The notes under the pieces are model-generated. The model searched no databases, was not told where the DNA came from, and worked only from the letters and a program-made list of their open reading frames with translations. A DNA stretch of 64,000 nucleotides from NCBI RefSeq assembly GCF_008035925.1, contig NZ_CP036264.1, forward strand, positions 5,268,402 to 5,332,401, given 5' to 3'. The position numbers and the translations under genes were made by a program. Below, piece after piece: positions 56,295 through 64,000 of this stretch. Position 1 is the stretch's first letter. Every line of letters begins with the position of its first letter. This DNA is from Stieleria maiorica. GTDB taxonomy: Bacteria > Planctomycetota > Planctomycetia > Pirellulales > Pirellulaceae.

Positions 56295-57278
56295 TCACTG
56301 GCGAGGCGTCCAGTCGGGGTTCACCAGATGGGGTGGACGCTCGCCGCGGCAGGCGGCCAGACAGTTTTCGATCGCCAACTCGCCCATCCGGGTGCGTGTC
56401 TGGACGGTGGCGCTGCCCAGATGGGGGGCGAGCACCACGTTGGGCAGCGTCAATAACTCGGGATGCACCGTCGGCTCCCGCTCAAAAACGTCCAGGCCGG
56501 CCCGTGCGATTTTCCCCTCGCGGAGCGCCTCGACGAGCGCCGCTTCATCAACCACCGCTCCACGCGCCGTATTGATCAACGTGGCGGTCGGCTTCATCTT
56601 CTCCAACTGCGGTTTCCCGATCAGATGCCTGGTCTGGTCCGAAAGCGCGACGTGAATGGAAACAAAATCCGACTCGCCCAGCAACTCGTCCAGTGCTCGA
56701 TATTCCACCCCGAGTTCGCGTTCCTCCGCGACCGTCAGCCGGGTGCGATTCCAGTAGCGGACGCGCATGTCAAACGCCAATGCCCGCTTGGCCATCGCCT
56801 TGGCGATCCTGCCAAATCCGACCATGCCGATCGTCGCTCCGGTCACTTCCGCGCCGAGCATTTGAAGCGGTTCCCAGCCGGTCCACTGGCCCGAACGCAC
56901 CAAACGATCCCCTTCGGTGACCCGCCGGGCCGAGGCCATCAGCAGCGCCCACGCCATGTCGGCGGTGCAATCGGTCAACACACCCGGCGTGTTCGTGACC
57001 GCAACGTTTCGCTGCGTCGCGGCATCGACGTCGATGTTGTTGTAGCCGACCGCGTAGTTCGACACGACCTTCAGGTTCCCAGCGGCATCCAATACCTCCG
57101 CGTCGATCTGATCGGTCAATAAACAAATCAGCCCCTCAACATCACGCACGCCATCGATCAATTCCTCGCGCGTCAGTGCACGATCCAAGTCGCCATGACA
57201 AAGGTGTGCCTCGGCACTCAACCGCTCCATCGAATCAGGCGGCAAGCGTCGTGTCAAAAGAACCTTCGGAGATCTCAT
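56295..57278 (-). CDS. D-isomer-specific 2-hydroxyacid dehydrogenase
   Basis: A 327-residue NAD(P)H-dependent oxidoreductase. The Rossmann motif is GMVGFGRIAKAMA; the catalytic set is Arg in INTARGAVVDE, Glu in LDVFEREP and His in LAPHLGSA. AVGYNNIDVDAATQRNVAVTNTPG is typical of glyoxylate/hydroxypyruvate reductases, which is the most likely activity, though phosphoglycerate- or lactate-type activity cannot be excluded. The start MRSPKVLL at 57278 is chosen over an in-frame start 36 nt upstream because it begins at the family's usual first strand. Confidence 0.88.
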   Translation of the reverse strand: MRSPKVLLTRRLPPDSMERLSAEAHLCHGDLDRALTREELIDGVRDVEGLICLLTDQIDAEVLDAAGNLKVVSNYAVGYNNIDVDAATQRNVAVTNTPGVLTDCTADMAWALLMASARRVTEGDRLVRSGQWTGWEPLQMLGAEVTGATIGMVGFGRIAKAMAKRALAFDMRVRYWNRTRLTVAEERELGVEYRALDELLGESDFVSIHVALSDQTRHLIGKPQLEKMKPTATLINTARGAVVDEAALVEALREGKIARAGLDVFEREPTVHPELLTLPNVVLAPHLGSATVQTRTRMGELAIENCLAACRGERPPHLVNPDWTPRQ

Positions 57279-57386
57279 ATCAAGTTTCAGGTTTGGCCAA
57301 TATTTTCTTGTCACCCATTTTCTTGTCCTTTTTTCCTCCTCCAGCCTGCATTTTTCTACCCCATTTTTCTATCCACTGCCCCAAAC

Positions 57387-58850
57387 CTACTTCGTCGCGG
57401 TGTAGGCGTAGCGATTTCCGACGCTGTCGAACAACCCCGCCGTGTTCCAGGGTTCGATCAGCTCTCGCATCCGACGCACCACTTCATTGTCATCCGCGTC
57501 AGAATCAACCCACTCGGCACAGCGACCGACTGCCGCGACAAACCGTTCCTGATCGGCTTGCCACAACTTGGTTGGCACGTCACCGCGACCGATGCGTTCT
57601 TCGCAGGCAATGGCGGCGGCGAAGTAGACCATACAGGAAGCTGCGAACCGCCGAAACGAGGGCATCGCTCGGTAGCCCAACGCGACGATTTGGTCCAGAT
57701 GGAATGCTTCGCCAAGAATCACCTCGCGATAGCGTTGGACACCATCGCCTCGATCGGGCGTAAGGATCAACCCCGCCAATCGCTCCACGCCGGCCAGTGC
57801 ATGGGCGATCCCCGTGCTGTGAAGCGGGTCAATCGCAACGGCGGTCGTCGGCATCATCACACAGTTTTCCGCGACAACGGGATCGTACAAACGCTGCAAA
57901 CGGCCGATGGTGTGAATCGTCGAATGCGGCGCCACGATCTCGCAGTTTCGCATGATCTGATGCAGCGTCGGGTAAGCGCTGAAACGATCGGCCAGAATCT
58001 GGACGGCCCGATCGACCGTGTCGTGACGGGTCGCGGCATCGGCGGGCAGAGGCGACGTGATCCCGACGCTGGTGATGCCGTTGTCCAATCGCAGCATCCA
58101 GGCCCAACCCTGGTCGATCAAATGGTGTTGCGCTGCGGCATCGGCATCGAAGGGATCGCAGCCGCGCCCGTCGCCATGAATTGAATTGAACACACTGGAG
58201 TAGGAATCGACGCCGCGAAAATGAGCGAATGCCGCACAGGTCTTGGTCTGCAGCCGATCGGTCAACGGAGCGACGCCCAGCAATCGCGCCGACACCGCGG
58301 CCGGACCGGAGGCGTCGACGACCATCGCAGCGGCAACCTGATCGCCGGACGCAAATCCGATGCGTGCGTCCCCCGCGGTGGACAACTCCAGCGACGTCAC
58401 GGCGACGCCCTCCTGAGCGACCGCTCCGGCTTCGACCGCCTTGGCAAACAGGAAGGCATCGACGTCGCTGCGGTACCAATGCGTATCGCTTTTCCAATCG
58501 CTGGGGCTGGCCGCAACGATCATCGAACGCTCGCCCAAGCGAGATTCAACGATCCCCGTTCGGTGATCGAAGTAGCTGAATCCACGCTTCATCCCACATG
58601 CCAACTCGGGCAACGATTGCTGCCAGTTTCCATAGGCAGAAAGAGCTTCCAAATCCGGAAAACCGTATTGCCGGCCCAGACGCCGAAGCAACAAGTCCGC
58701 AATCGGCGTCGATGATTCTCCGATCGCGAATCGCGGATGCGTCGCGGCATCCAGCAGCGCCACACGTCGACCGCGGGACGCCAAGATTCTCGCCAGAATC
58801 GAACCGGAAAACCCGGAACCGATGATCGCGACATCAAATCGACCGTCCAT
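57387..58850 (-). CDS. FAD-dependent oxidoreductase, halogenase/geranylgeranyl-reductase-like
   Basis: A 487-residue flavoprotein. The FAD motif GSGFSGSILARILASRG is near residue 12, followed by GESSTP, a mark of the flavin-dependent halogenase/geranylgeranyl reductase superfamily. The halogenase WxWxIP motif is altered to GWAWMLRL, so halogenation is doubtful. PLHSTGIAHALAG near 340 fits the second FAD contact. The ATG at 58850 overlaps by 1 nt the stop of the radical SAM gene upstream (TGATG); an alternative GTG lies one codon earlier. The two are almost certainly co-translated. The substrate is unknown. Confidence 0.8.
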   Translation of the reverse strand: MDGRFDVAIIGSGFSGSILARILASRGRRVALLDAATHPRFAIGESSTPIADLLLRRLGRQYGFPDLEALSAYGNWQQSLPELACGMKRGFSYFDHRTGIVESRLGERSMIVAASPSDWKSDTHWYRSDVDAFLFAKAVEAGAVAQEGVAVTSLELSTAGDARIGFASGDQVAAAMVVDASGPAAVSARLLGVAPLTDRLQTKTCAAFAHFRGVDSYSSVFNSIHGDGRGCDPFDADAAAQHHLIDQGWAWMLRLDNGITSVGITSPLPADAATRHDTVDRAVQILADRFSAYPTLHQIMRNCEIVAPHSTIHTIGRLQRLYDPVVAENCVMMPTTAVAIDPLHSTGIAHALAGVERLAGLILTPDRGDGVQRYREVILGEAFHLDQIVALGYRAMPSFRRFAASCMVYFAAAIACEERIGRGDVPTKLWQADQERFVAAVGRCAEWVDSDADDNEVVRRMRELIEPWNTAGLFDSVGNRYAYTATK

Positions 58851-59722
58851 CACCGGCTGGCCTGCTGATCAAGGATGGCGGATTGGAATCGATCCAACAG
58901 GCGGCGTCGCTGTTCACTCAATCGGTCACGGTCGATGTCCCACAGATCGACCGACAGGCACGCGGTTGTTCCCAGATCCGTCAGCGAATCATCGTACAAT
59001 TCGGCCAGATGCTCCAAATCGATCTCGGGCAGGGACTCCGCCATGCCGTTCCATCCGTGACCGGATCGCGCGGGAATCAAGCTGATGTGACGCGCGCCCG
59101 AATGGATCGCATGCCGGACCGACAGGCGCGCCCACCGGAGCGATTCTTTCACCGACAGCTGCGGTGCGCCGACGATCAGAAACACGCGGAGATCGATCTG
59201 GCGCCAGCGTAAGAACGACGCGTAGCGATCGAAATCATCGCGCGACATCTGCTTTCCCAAACGGTTCAAGATCCTGGGCTGGACGGTTTCCAATCCCACC
59301 GCGACTTCAAGCGTTCCGGAAATGAGATCGCGAAACGCTTCATGGCGCCGAGCGCCGAATCGAGGGTGGTTTTCGATGATCACACGGTCGTACCCTGCGC
59401 AAATTTGTCCGATTTCTGCGTAGTCCCGTGGCGGTATACTGGACGGATCGAAGAAATTGCCGCTGTTGTACAGCTTGATCCAGTTGGACGATTTCAGCCG
59501 AGTCTGGGCGTGGCGAATTTGATCGGGGATCGCGCCGGGCTGTGACGGTCCGGGCAAGGTGTTTCGATGCAGATCACACATCGAGCAACCGATCGGACAT
59601 CGGCTGGCGGTCAAAAAGACGGTCGCGACCGTGGCGACCGATCGCTGACCGTGAGCGTCGCGCGCCGGTTCGCGCTCATTTAAAAAGGCGTAGGGACGGC
59701 TGGGATCGAGGACTGCGGACAA
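58850..59722 (-). CDS. Radical SAM protein
   Basis: About 290 residues. The cluster motif CPIGCSMC (Cx3Cx2C) near residue 44 binds the 4Fe-4S cluster that cleaves SAM. Downstream, the VGLETVQPRILNRLGKQMS segment is the usual SAM-contact strand, and the rest forms a TIM-barrel pattern. The frame continues to a GTG at 59842, but that would overlap the divergent small gene; TTG at 59722 precedes the DPSRPYAF start seen as the likely domain beginning. The start is uncertain. Translational coupling to the flavoprotein suggests a shared modification pathway; the reaction is unknown. Confidence 0.78.
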   Translation of the reverse strand: MSAVLDPSRPYAFLNEREPARDAHGQRSVATVATVFLTASRCPIGCSMCDLHRNTLPGPSQPGAIPDQIRHAQTRLKSSNWIKLYNSGNFFDPSSIPPRDYAEIGQICAGYDRVIIENHPRFGARRHEAFRDLISGTLEVAVGLETVQPRILNRLGKQMSRDDFDRYASFLRWRQIDLRVFLIVGAPQLSVKESLRWARLSVRHAIHSGARHISLIPARSGHGWNGMAESLPEIDLEHLAELYDDSLTDLGTTACLSVDLWDIDRDRLSEQRRRLLDRFQSAILDQQASR

Positions 59723-59783
59723 GCGGCTTGTAGAAAGGTGGGCGTGTGGAAAAGCAAACAGGCAGCGAGGCGAACGGGGGACG

Positions 59784-59987
59784 ATGAAGCAAGCGATCGA
59801 AGAATGCCTGAATTGTAACGCGCGGATCAATGCGCGCGTCACCGAGTGTCCCTGGTGCGGTCAACCGCGAGTAATCCCGGACGCGACGCCGATTCGTAAG
59901 CGGCTGTCGTTGGGAGCGTTGATCACGATCTTGACCCTGGCCGCGCTGTTGATGTGGCTGATGTCGCTAACCGGTCGCGACGTCTGA
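59784..59987 (+). CDS. Small zinc-ribbon membrane protein
   Basis: A 67-residue protein with two CxxC-type knuckles (CLNC and CPWC, residues 8-25) that should bind zinc, followed by one transmembrane helix (about 43-62) and a short tail. GGGGGA lies 5-10 nt upstream of the ATG, which supports the start. It is divergent from the radical SAM gene. Such one-ribbon membrane proteins are common in planctomycetes; the function is unknown. Confidence 0.65.
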   Translation: MKQAIEECLNCNARINARVTECPWCGQPRVIPDATPIRKRLSLGALITILTLAALLMWLMSLTGRDV

Positions 59988-60508
59988 TTGCGTTGGCGGG
60001 AGTCCGCAGAGGGATGGCAGAATGATTCGGGGCAGAATGATGAAATGTCCGCAGGCTGGCGCAGACGGCTGATCGAAGGGGCGCGCCCTCCCCTCGCCCC
60101 AAGGGAGGTTCTCTCACTCCTGGCGTCGATGCCCCGGGCGTGTTCCTACTCTCGCTGATCATTCAACTGGGGCTGCCGGGGCCCGTTGAAACTGTCATAT
60201 CCGGAACGTCCGGGCGAGCCGTTGTGACGTGACCGCCGGGGAGTCCTTGGCGGGCAATTCTGTCAGGAAAACAAGGGGAGCTGATGCCCGCAGGACGATA
60301 GCCACTTCTGCACGAAAGACCACGGATCAATGATCCGAGGGACTCGTGAAGCAAACGCTGCAAAACCAAACGGTAGTGTCGGCGAGTGATGATCGAAATA
60401 GCAAGACACGATCTGGCAAGTGCTCACCGGCACGGGTCACCACCACCACCGATTCAGCAGCCGAAGCGCTGGCAAGACCCTTCCAAATCTAATTCATGGA
60501 GAATCACG
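59988..60508. other. Intergenic region, 521 nt
   Basis: No gene is supported. GGATGGCAGAATGAT and GGGGCAGAATGATG occur near 60013-60042 and a related string recurs near 61418, a short dispersed repeat. The promoter of the cysteine-rich protein gene must lie in the right part. Confidence 0.45.
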
Positions 60509-61120
60509 ATGCGTCGTGTAATCGTTCCTGCTTTGTTGGCCGTCGCACTGGTCGCAAGCACTTCGTCAAACGCAAGCGCGTTTGGCCTGTTGGACAAACT
60601 TTGTAAGAGCAGCTGTGACAGCTGCTGTGCAGAACCCGCCTGTGGCTGTGAAGTCGCGTGCGAGCCTGCCTGCGGATGTGAAGTGGCCGCACCCTGTGGC
60701 TGTGCAGCTGAGCCGATGTGCGGCTGCGAAGTCGTTGATCCCTGCGGCTGCGACAGCGGCTGTGCACCGCGTGGCGGATTGCTCGCCAAACTGTTCGGCA
60801 AGCACCGCGGATGCGGATGCGACGCCGGTTGCTGCGACATCGAGCCGGCTTGCGGTTGCGAAGTTGCTGCTCCTTGCGGATGTGCCGCTGAACCGGCTTG
60901 CGGATGCGAAGTCGCTGCCCCGACTTGCGGTTGCGAAGTCCCCGCATGCGACAGCTGCTGTGCCCCCAAGAAAAGCCACTTCGGCCTGCTGAAGAAGCTG
61001 TTCAGCAAGAAAAGCTGCTGCGGTTGCGACTCCGGTTGTGCCGCTGAGCCGACTTGCGGTTGCGAAATCATCGAGCCGGCTTGCGGATGCGAAGTCGCTG
61101 CTCCTTGCGGATGCAACTGA
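60509..61120 (+). CDS. Secreted cysteine-rich CGC-repeat protein
   Basis: A 203-residue protein with a clear signal peptide (about 1-24, ending SNASA). By my count 41 Cys follow, arranged as about 14 repeats of xCGCE/D (EPACGCEVAAPCGC and variants). These are interrupted by two basic GLL(A/K)KLF segments (GGLLAKLFGKHRG, FGLLKKLFSKK) that resemble the start of the mature protein (GLLDKLC). GGAG lies 7 nt upstream of the ATG. The protein is probably oxidised outside the cell and cross-linked or metal-binding. Cystine-rich cell walls have been reported for planctomycetes, so a wall structural role is plausible but not shown. A strong terminator follows. Confidence 0.82.
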   Translation: MRRVIVPALLAVALVASTSSNASAFGLLDKLCKSSCDSCCAEPACGCEVACEPACGCEVAAPCGCAAEPMCGCEVVDPCGCDSGCAPRGGLLAKLFGKHRGCGCDAGCCDIEPACGCEVAAPCGCAAEPACGCEVAAPTCGCEVPACDSCCAPKKSHFGLLKKLFSKKSCCGCDSGCAAEPTCGCEIIEPACGCEVAAPCGCN

Positions 61121-61291
61121 GACTGAACTGAGAGATGCCGAGGATCGGGACGACATTCCTCAAGGAGTTCCCGCCAAGCACCCTGCTCCAACCGGCTGAC
61201 AAGGAAACGACTCGCATCTTCTCCCTGGCGAGTTATCCGAGTCCGCTGTGCAACGCTCCGAGCCGATTCCGATTTCGAAGCGAATATCTCG

Positions 61292-61332
61292 AAAGCCCCG
61301 ATGGTTTGCGAAAGCCATCGGGGCTTTTTTCG
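61292..61332 (+). terminator. Rho-independent terminator
   Basis: AAAGCCCCGATGG and CCATCGGGGCTTT form a perfect 13-bp stem around TTTGCGAAAG, followed by TTTT. It lies about 170 nt after the cysteine-rich gene and is its likely terminator. Confidence 0.88.
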
Positions 61333-61471
61333 TTGGTTCGAGGGGCGCTAGGACGGCAGGGGCAAAACGATGGGAAGCCACCCGTGTGATTGAAAGCCGG
61401 GTGGAAAACTGCTGCTGGATGGCAGAATGATGGGGGGCACGCCGACGGGAGGCTGATGGGCCGCTCGCCGA

Positions 61472-61590
61472 CCGGTTTGTTGACTTCATCCGATCTCACG
61501 TGGGATCAGCCGCTTCGCGCGAGCGTACGGGCATCCCACACCAAGAAAACGAGCCGGGGCCCGTAGGCTCGCGCCAAACGGCTGATTGAT
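61472..61590. repeat. Dispersed palindromic element, copy C
   Basis: The arms GGGATCAGCCGCTTCGCGCG and GCTCGCGCCAAACGGCTGAT and the CCAAGAAAACGA loop match copies A and B in order and spacing; the outer arm is degraded on the right side. The rest of the 581-nt gap between the cysteine-rich and peroxiredoxin genes holds no gene. Confidence 0.8.
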
Positions 61591-61701
61591 ACCAGCACGT
61601 GGCGTGAGCCAGTGGCTGGTGATAGGATTCCTATGGACGCTTCCCGCTGACAGCGACGAAACGACGTGATTTCTTGTGACTTTCCCCCGAGGATTTCTTT
61701 G

Positions 61702-62172
61702 ATGGCTGATTGGCTTGAACCCGGTACCAAAGCTCCCGCATTCACCCTGAAAGACGACCAGGGCAACAAGGTCAAGCTGAGCGATCTCAAAGGCGATCCC
61801 GTCGTGTTGTATTTCTACCCACGCGATGACACGCCCGGTTGCACCAAAGAGGCCTGCGCGTTTCGTGATCGGTACGATGAAATGAAAGAGTTGGGGGCAC
61901 AGCTGTTTGGCGTCAGTGCTGATTCGGCCGAAAGCCACGCCAAATTCCGCGACAAGTATTCGTTGCCCTTCCCGCTGTTGGTCGACGAGAAGCACGCGAT
62001 GCTGGAAAAATATGGGGCTTGGCGCGAGAAGAACATGTACGGCAAGAAATCGATGGGGATCCAGCGCAGCACGTATCTGATCGATGCCGACGGCAAGGTC
62101 GCCAAGGTCTGGAAACGCGTGAAGGTCGACGGTCACGACCAGCAGGTGATCGACGCCCTAGCAGAACTGTAA
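61702..62172 (+). CDS. bcp: Thioredoxin-dependent peroxiredoxin, Bcp/PrxQ type
   Basis: A 156-residue cytoplasmic peroxidase reducing H2O2 and organic hydroperoxides with thioredoxin. The peroxidatic Cys is C47 in [15 protein letters not shown], and the resolving Cys C52 lies five residues on, as in Prx[12 protein letters not shown] is the family signature. The ATG at 61702 has CGAGGA 8-13 nt upstream and gives the usual family length; the in-frame extension to 61666 has no such support. It stands alone. Confidence 0.93.
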   Translation: MADWLEPGTKAPAFTLKDDQGNKVKLSDLKGDPVVLYFYPRDDTPGCTKEACAFRDRYDEMKELGAQLFGVSADSAESHAKFRDKYSLPFPLLVDEKHAMLEKYGAWREKNMYGKKSMGIQRSTYLIDADGKVAKVWKRVKVDGHDQQVIDALAEL

Positions 62173-62193
62173 GGCGGCCAGGGACGCCCTCGA

Positions 62194-62305
62194 GTTCGTC
62201 GCCGCGACGGCCCGGAAGGGCCATCGTACAGTTCGTCGCCGCGACGGTCCGGAAGGGCCATCGTACAGTGCTTCGCCGCGACGGCTCGGAAGGGCCATCG
62301 TACCA
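62194..62305. repeat. Three tandem 37-bp repeats
   Basis: Units beginning GTTCGTCGCCGCGACGG or GTGCTTCGCCGCGACGG followed by CCGGAAGGGCCATCGTAC recur at 62194, 62231 and 62268 with a 37-nt period. They fill the spacer between the peroxiredoxin and zwf genes. Too few units and no spacers to be a CRISPR array. Confidence 0.85.
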
Positions 62306-62448
62306 AGCGATGGTTTGGAAAGGACGTCGTCCAAGTCCGGCCCGCGACGAACGCAGGCCCCTGGCAACGAATTACACCGCGGGCTACCCTTCGTGGGAAC
62401 GCTCTGGCGTCGCGACCCCTTTCTCTCCGCGCTGCAATTGCCTTTGCC

Positions 62449-63909
62449 ATGGCTCACACGATCGTCATTTTTGGTGCCTCGGGCGACCTGACCAGTCGCA
62501 AACTGATCCCCGCACTGTACAGCTTGTTCAAAAAGAACAAGTTGGACGACGTGGTTCGAATCGTCGGGGTCTCACGTTCGCGGTTCGAAAACCAACAGTT
62601 TCGCGATTCACTCCGCGAGTCGGTCGCGAAGTTTGCCGGAAAACTTTTCGACGCCCAGACCTGGGACGAGTTCTCTCAGCACGTCTACTACCAGCCGGGC
62701 GACATCAAGGACGCCGAGGATTTCAATGCCTTGGCTAGGTTCCTGGACGAAATCGAACAGGGAGAACCATCGGGACGGCTGTACTACCTGTCGACGATGC
62801 CCCAGTTGTACGAAGAGGCGATTCGACAGCTCGGTGCCGCCGGGTTGGCCGACGATACCGACGGCTTCCGACGGGTGATCATCGAGAAACCGTTCGGCAC
62901 CGATCTGGCGACCGCGCGTGCGCTGAACGATTCGATCCACAAGGTCTTCCGCGAAGACCAGATCTATCGGATCGACCACTACCTGGGCAAAGAAACGGTC
63001 CAAAACATTTTTGCGCTTCGCTTCGCCAACTCGATCTTCGAACCGATCTGGAACCGCAACTACGTCGATCACGTCCAGATCACGGTCGCCGAGGAGGTGA
63101 TCATCGGGCGACGGGCCGGCTACTACGACAACGCCGGCATCCTGCGTGATATGTTTCAAAACCATATCCTGCAATTGATGATGATCACGGCGATGGAACC
63201 GCCGGCGAAGTACGACGCCGCGTTGGTGCGTGACGAAAAAGTCAAGGTACTGCACAGCGTCCGCAAGATGACCGGTGCGGATTTCGCCTCCAACACCGTC
63301 CGTGGCCAATACGAAGGGTATTTGAAGGAAGAGGGCGTGCCGGCCGGCAGTCAAACGGAAACCTATGCGGCGCTGAAGCTGTATTGTGACAACTGGCGCT
63401 GGAAAGGCGTCCCGTTTTATCTGCGTAGCGGCAAAGGCATGTCATGCCGAACGACACAAATCGTGATCCAGTTCCGCCACGTGCCCCACATCCTGTTCGG
63501 GCAGAAAACCCGCAGCCCGGTCGGCAATCGATTGGTCGTGCAGATCCAGCCGGCCGAAGGGATTCAGCTGCACTTCGAGTCCAAAGTGCCTGAAAGCGAA
63601 ATGAAAACGCGAACCAGCACGCTGGACTTCGATTTCAACCAATCTTCCAAAGGCGACATGCCGGACGCCTATCAACGCTTGCTGCTCGATGCCGTCCTGG
63701 GCGACGCCAGCCTGTTCGCCCGCAGCGATGAAGTCGAATTGGCCTGGGGAATCATCGACCCCATCCTGGCCGCCTGGCGAAGCCCCGCCGCACCGGAGTT
63801 GTTCCAATACACGCCCGGATTGTGGGGACCCCCGGAAGCGAACGAGTGGATGGGCAATCAACACCACCGCGAGTGGTTCGACGTCTGCCCCGTGCTGACG
63901 CATCCATAG
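62449..63909 (+). CDS. zwf: Glucose-6-phosphate 1-dehydrogenase
   Basis: A 486-residue enzyme that oxidises glucose-6-phosphate to 6-phosphogluconolactone with NADP, entering the oxidative pentose-phosphate pathway. The nucleotide-binding motif GASGDLTSRKL is at residues 9-19, VIIEKPFGTD carries the conserved EKP, and the active-site signature RIDHYLGKE (about 177-185) is complete. Length and order match the family. The ATG is preceded by a GCAATTGCCTTTGCC stretch without a clear Shine-Dalgarno sequence. No pgl or gnd gene is in the window. Confidence 0.96.
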   Translation: MAHTIVIFGASGDLTSRKLIPALYSLFKKNKLDDVVRIVGVSRSRFENQQFRDSLRESVAKFAGKLFDAQTWDEFSQHVYYQPGDIKDAEDFNALARFLDEIEQGEPSGRLYYLSTMPQLYEEAIRQLGAAGLADDTDGFRRVIIEKPFGTDLATARALNDSIHKVFREDQIYRIDHYLGKETVQNIFALRFANSIFEPIWNRNYVDHVQITVAEEVIIGRRAGYYDNAGILRDMFQNHILQLMMITAMEPPAKYDAALVRDEKVKVLHSVRKMTGADFASNTVRGQYEGYLKEEGVPAGSQTETYAALKLYCDNWRWKGVPFYLRSGKGMSCRTTQIVIQFRHVPHILFGQKTRSPVGNRLVVQIQPAEGIQLHFESKVPESEMKTRTSTLDFDFNQSSKGDMPDAYQRLLLDAVLGDASLFARSDEVELAWGIIDPILAAWRSPAAPELFQYTPGLWGPPEANEWMGNQHHREWFDVCPVLTHP

Positions 63910-64000
63910 TCCATTGTCCCAACAGTCGCCGTGTTCTCCGAACTCGGCGTCCGCGAAAAAGCAACGCTTTGCCCCACGCCGACCTCGGAGAGGACGGCGA

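Noticed and set aside
57387..58850. Tryptophan halogenase
   Set aside because: The WxWxIP motif is altered to WAWMLRL, so I kept a general flavin oxidoreductase call.
61160..61489. Minus-strand open frame over the 61292 terminator
   Set aside because: It reads through a perfect terminator hairpin and repeat DNA and has no domain.
1..64000. tRNA, rRNA, riboswitches, integrase or transposase
   Set aside because: I saw no convincing tRNA cloverleaf, rRNA stretch, riboswitch core or recombinase motif anywhere in the window.

Overview
The window looks like a chromosome segment from a planctomycete of the Pirellulaceae (Rhodopirellula/Stieleria-like). The evidence is giant secreted proteins with an N-terminal LEPR-XLL-type motif and C-terminal dockerin-like repeats, a PEP-CTERM protein, a Ser/Thr kinase with a DMG motif and a large C-terminal region, a cysteine-repeat secreted protein, wide intergenic gaps and dispersed palindromic repeats. 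No rRNA, tRNA, CRISPR array, integrase or transposase was recognised. The species is an inference.

Layout. (1) 1-6258: the end of an exopolysaccharide locus on the + strand, with a family-2 glycosyltransferase, a polysaccharide deacetylase, an O-antigen-ligase-like protein and a VanZ/acyltransferase-3 fusion, all tightly packed. (2) 6454-9903: a fatty-acid desaturase, a SAM methyltransferase and an E1-like (ThiF/MoeB) protein. (3) 10145-24468: two giant minus-strand surface proteins of about 2500 and 2050 residues. They are built from amplified SdrD-B-like and DUF11/DUF7507-like modules and share an almost identical N-terminal domain. (4) 25071-27873: a DUF2817-type peptidase-like protein, a small secreted hypothetical protein, and a PEP-CTERM protein that carries the same N-terminal domain as the giants.

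(5) 28026-45929: the most unusual region. Eight consecutive minus-strand genes encode a nitroreductase, a hypothetical protein, a FabF-type ketosynthase, three FeeM-like N-acyl amino acid synthases, a receiver-like protein without its phospho-acceptor and a LuxR/NarL-type regulator. Next to them are two tandem adaptor/RND exporter pairs on the + strand, and a fourth FeeM-like gene overlaps the end of the second pump tail-to-tail. I read this, together with the desaturase, methyltransferase and ThiF genes, as a candidate system that makes, exports and regulates N-acyl-amine metabolites. It may be tied to the PEP-CTERM/extracellular-matrix programme.

(6) 46267-64000: mostly housekeeping and regulatory genes. 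These are a DPP4-like S9 peptidase, a DevBCA-type ABC exporter operon, a transmembrane Ser/Thr kinase, a 2-hydroxyacid dehydrogenase, a flavin-dependent halogenase-like oxidoreductase coupled to a radical SAM protein, a small zinc-ribbon membrane protein, a 41-cysteine secreted repeat protein, a Bcp peroxiredoxin and glucose-6-phosphate dehydrogenase. Three copies of a ~129-bp palindromic element are scattered between them. All assignments come from reading motifs by eye; no database search was run.
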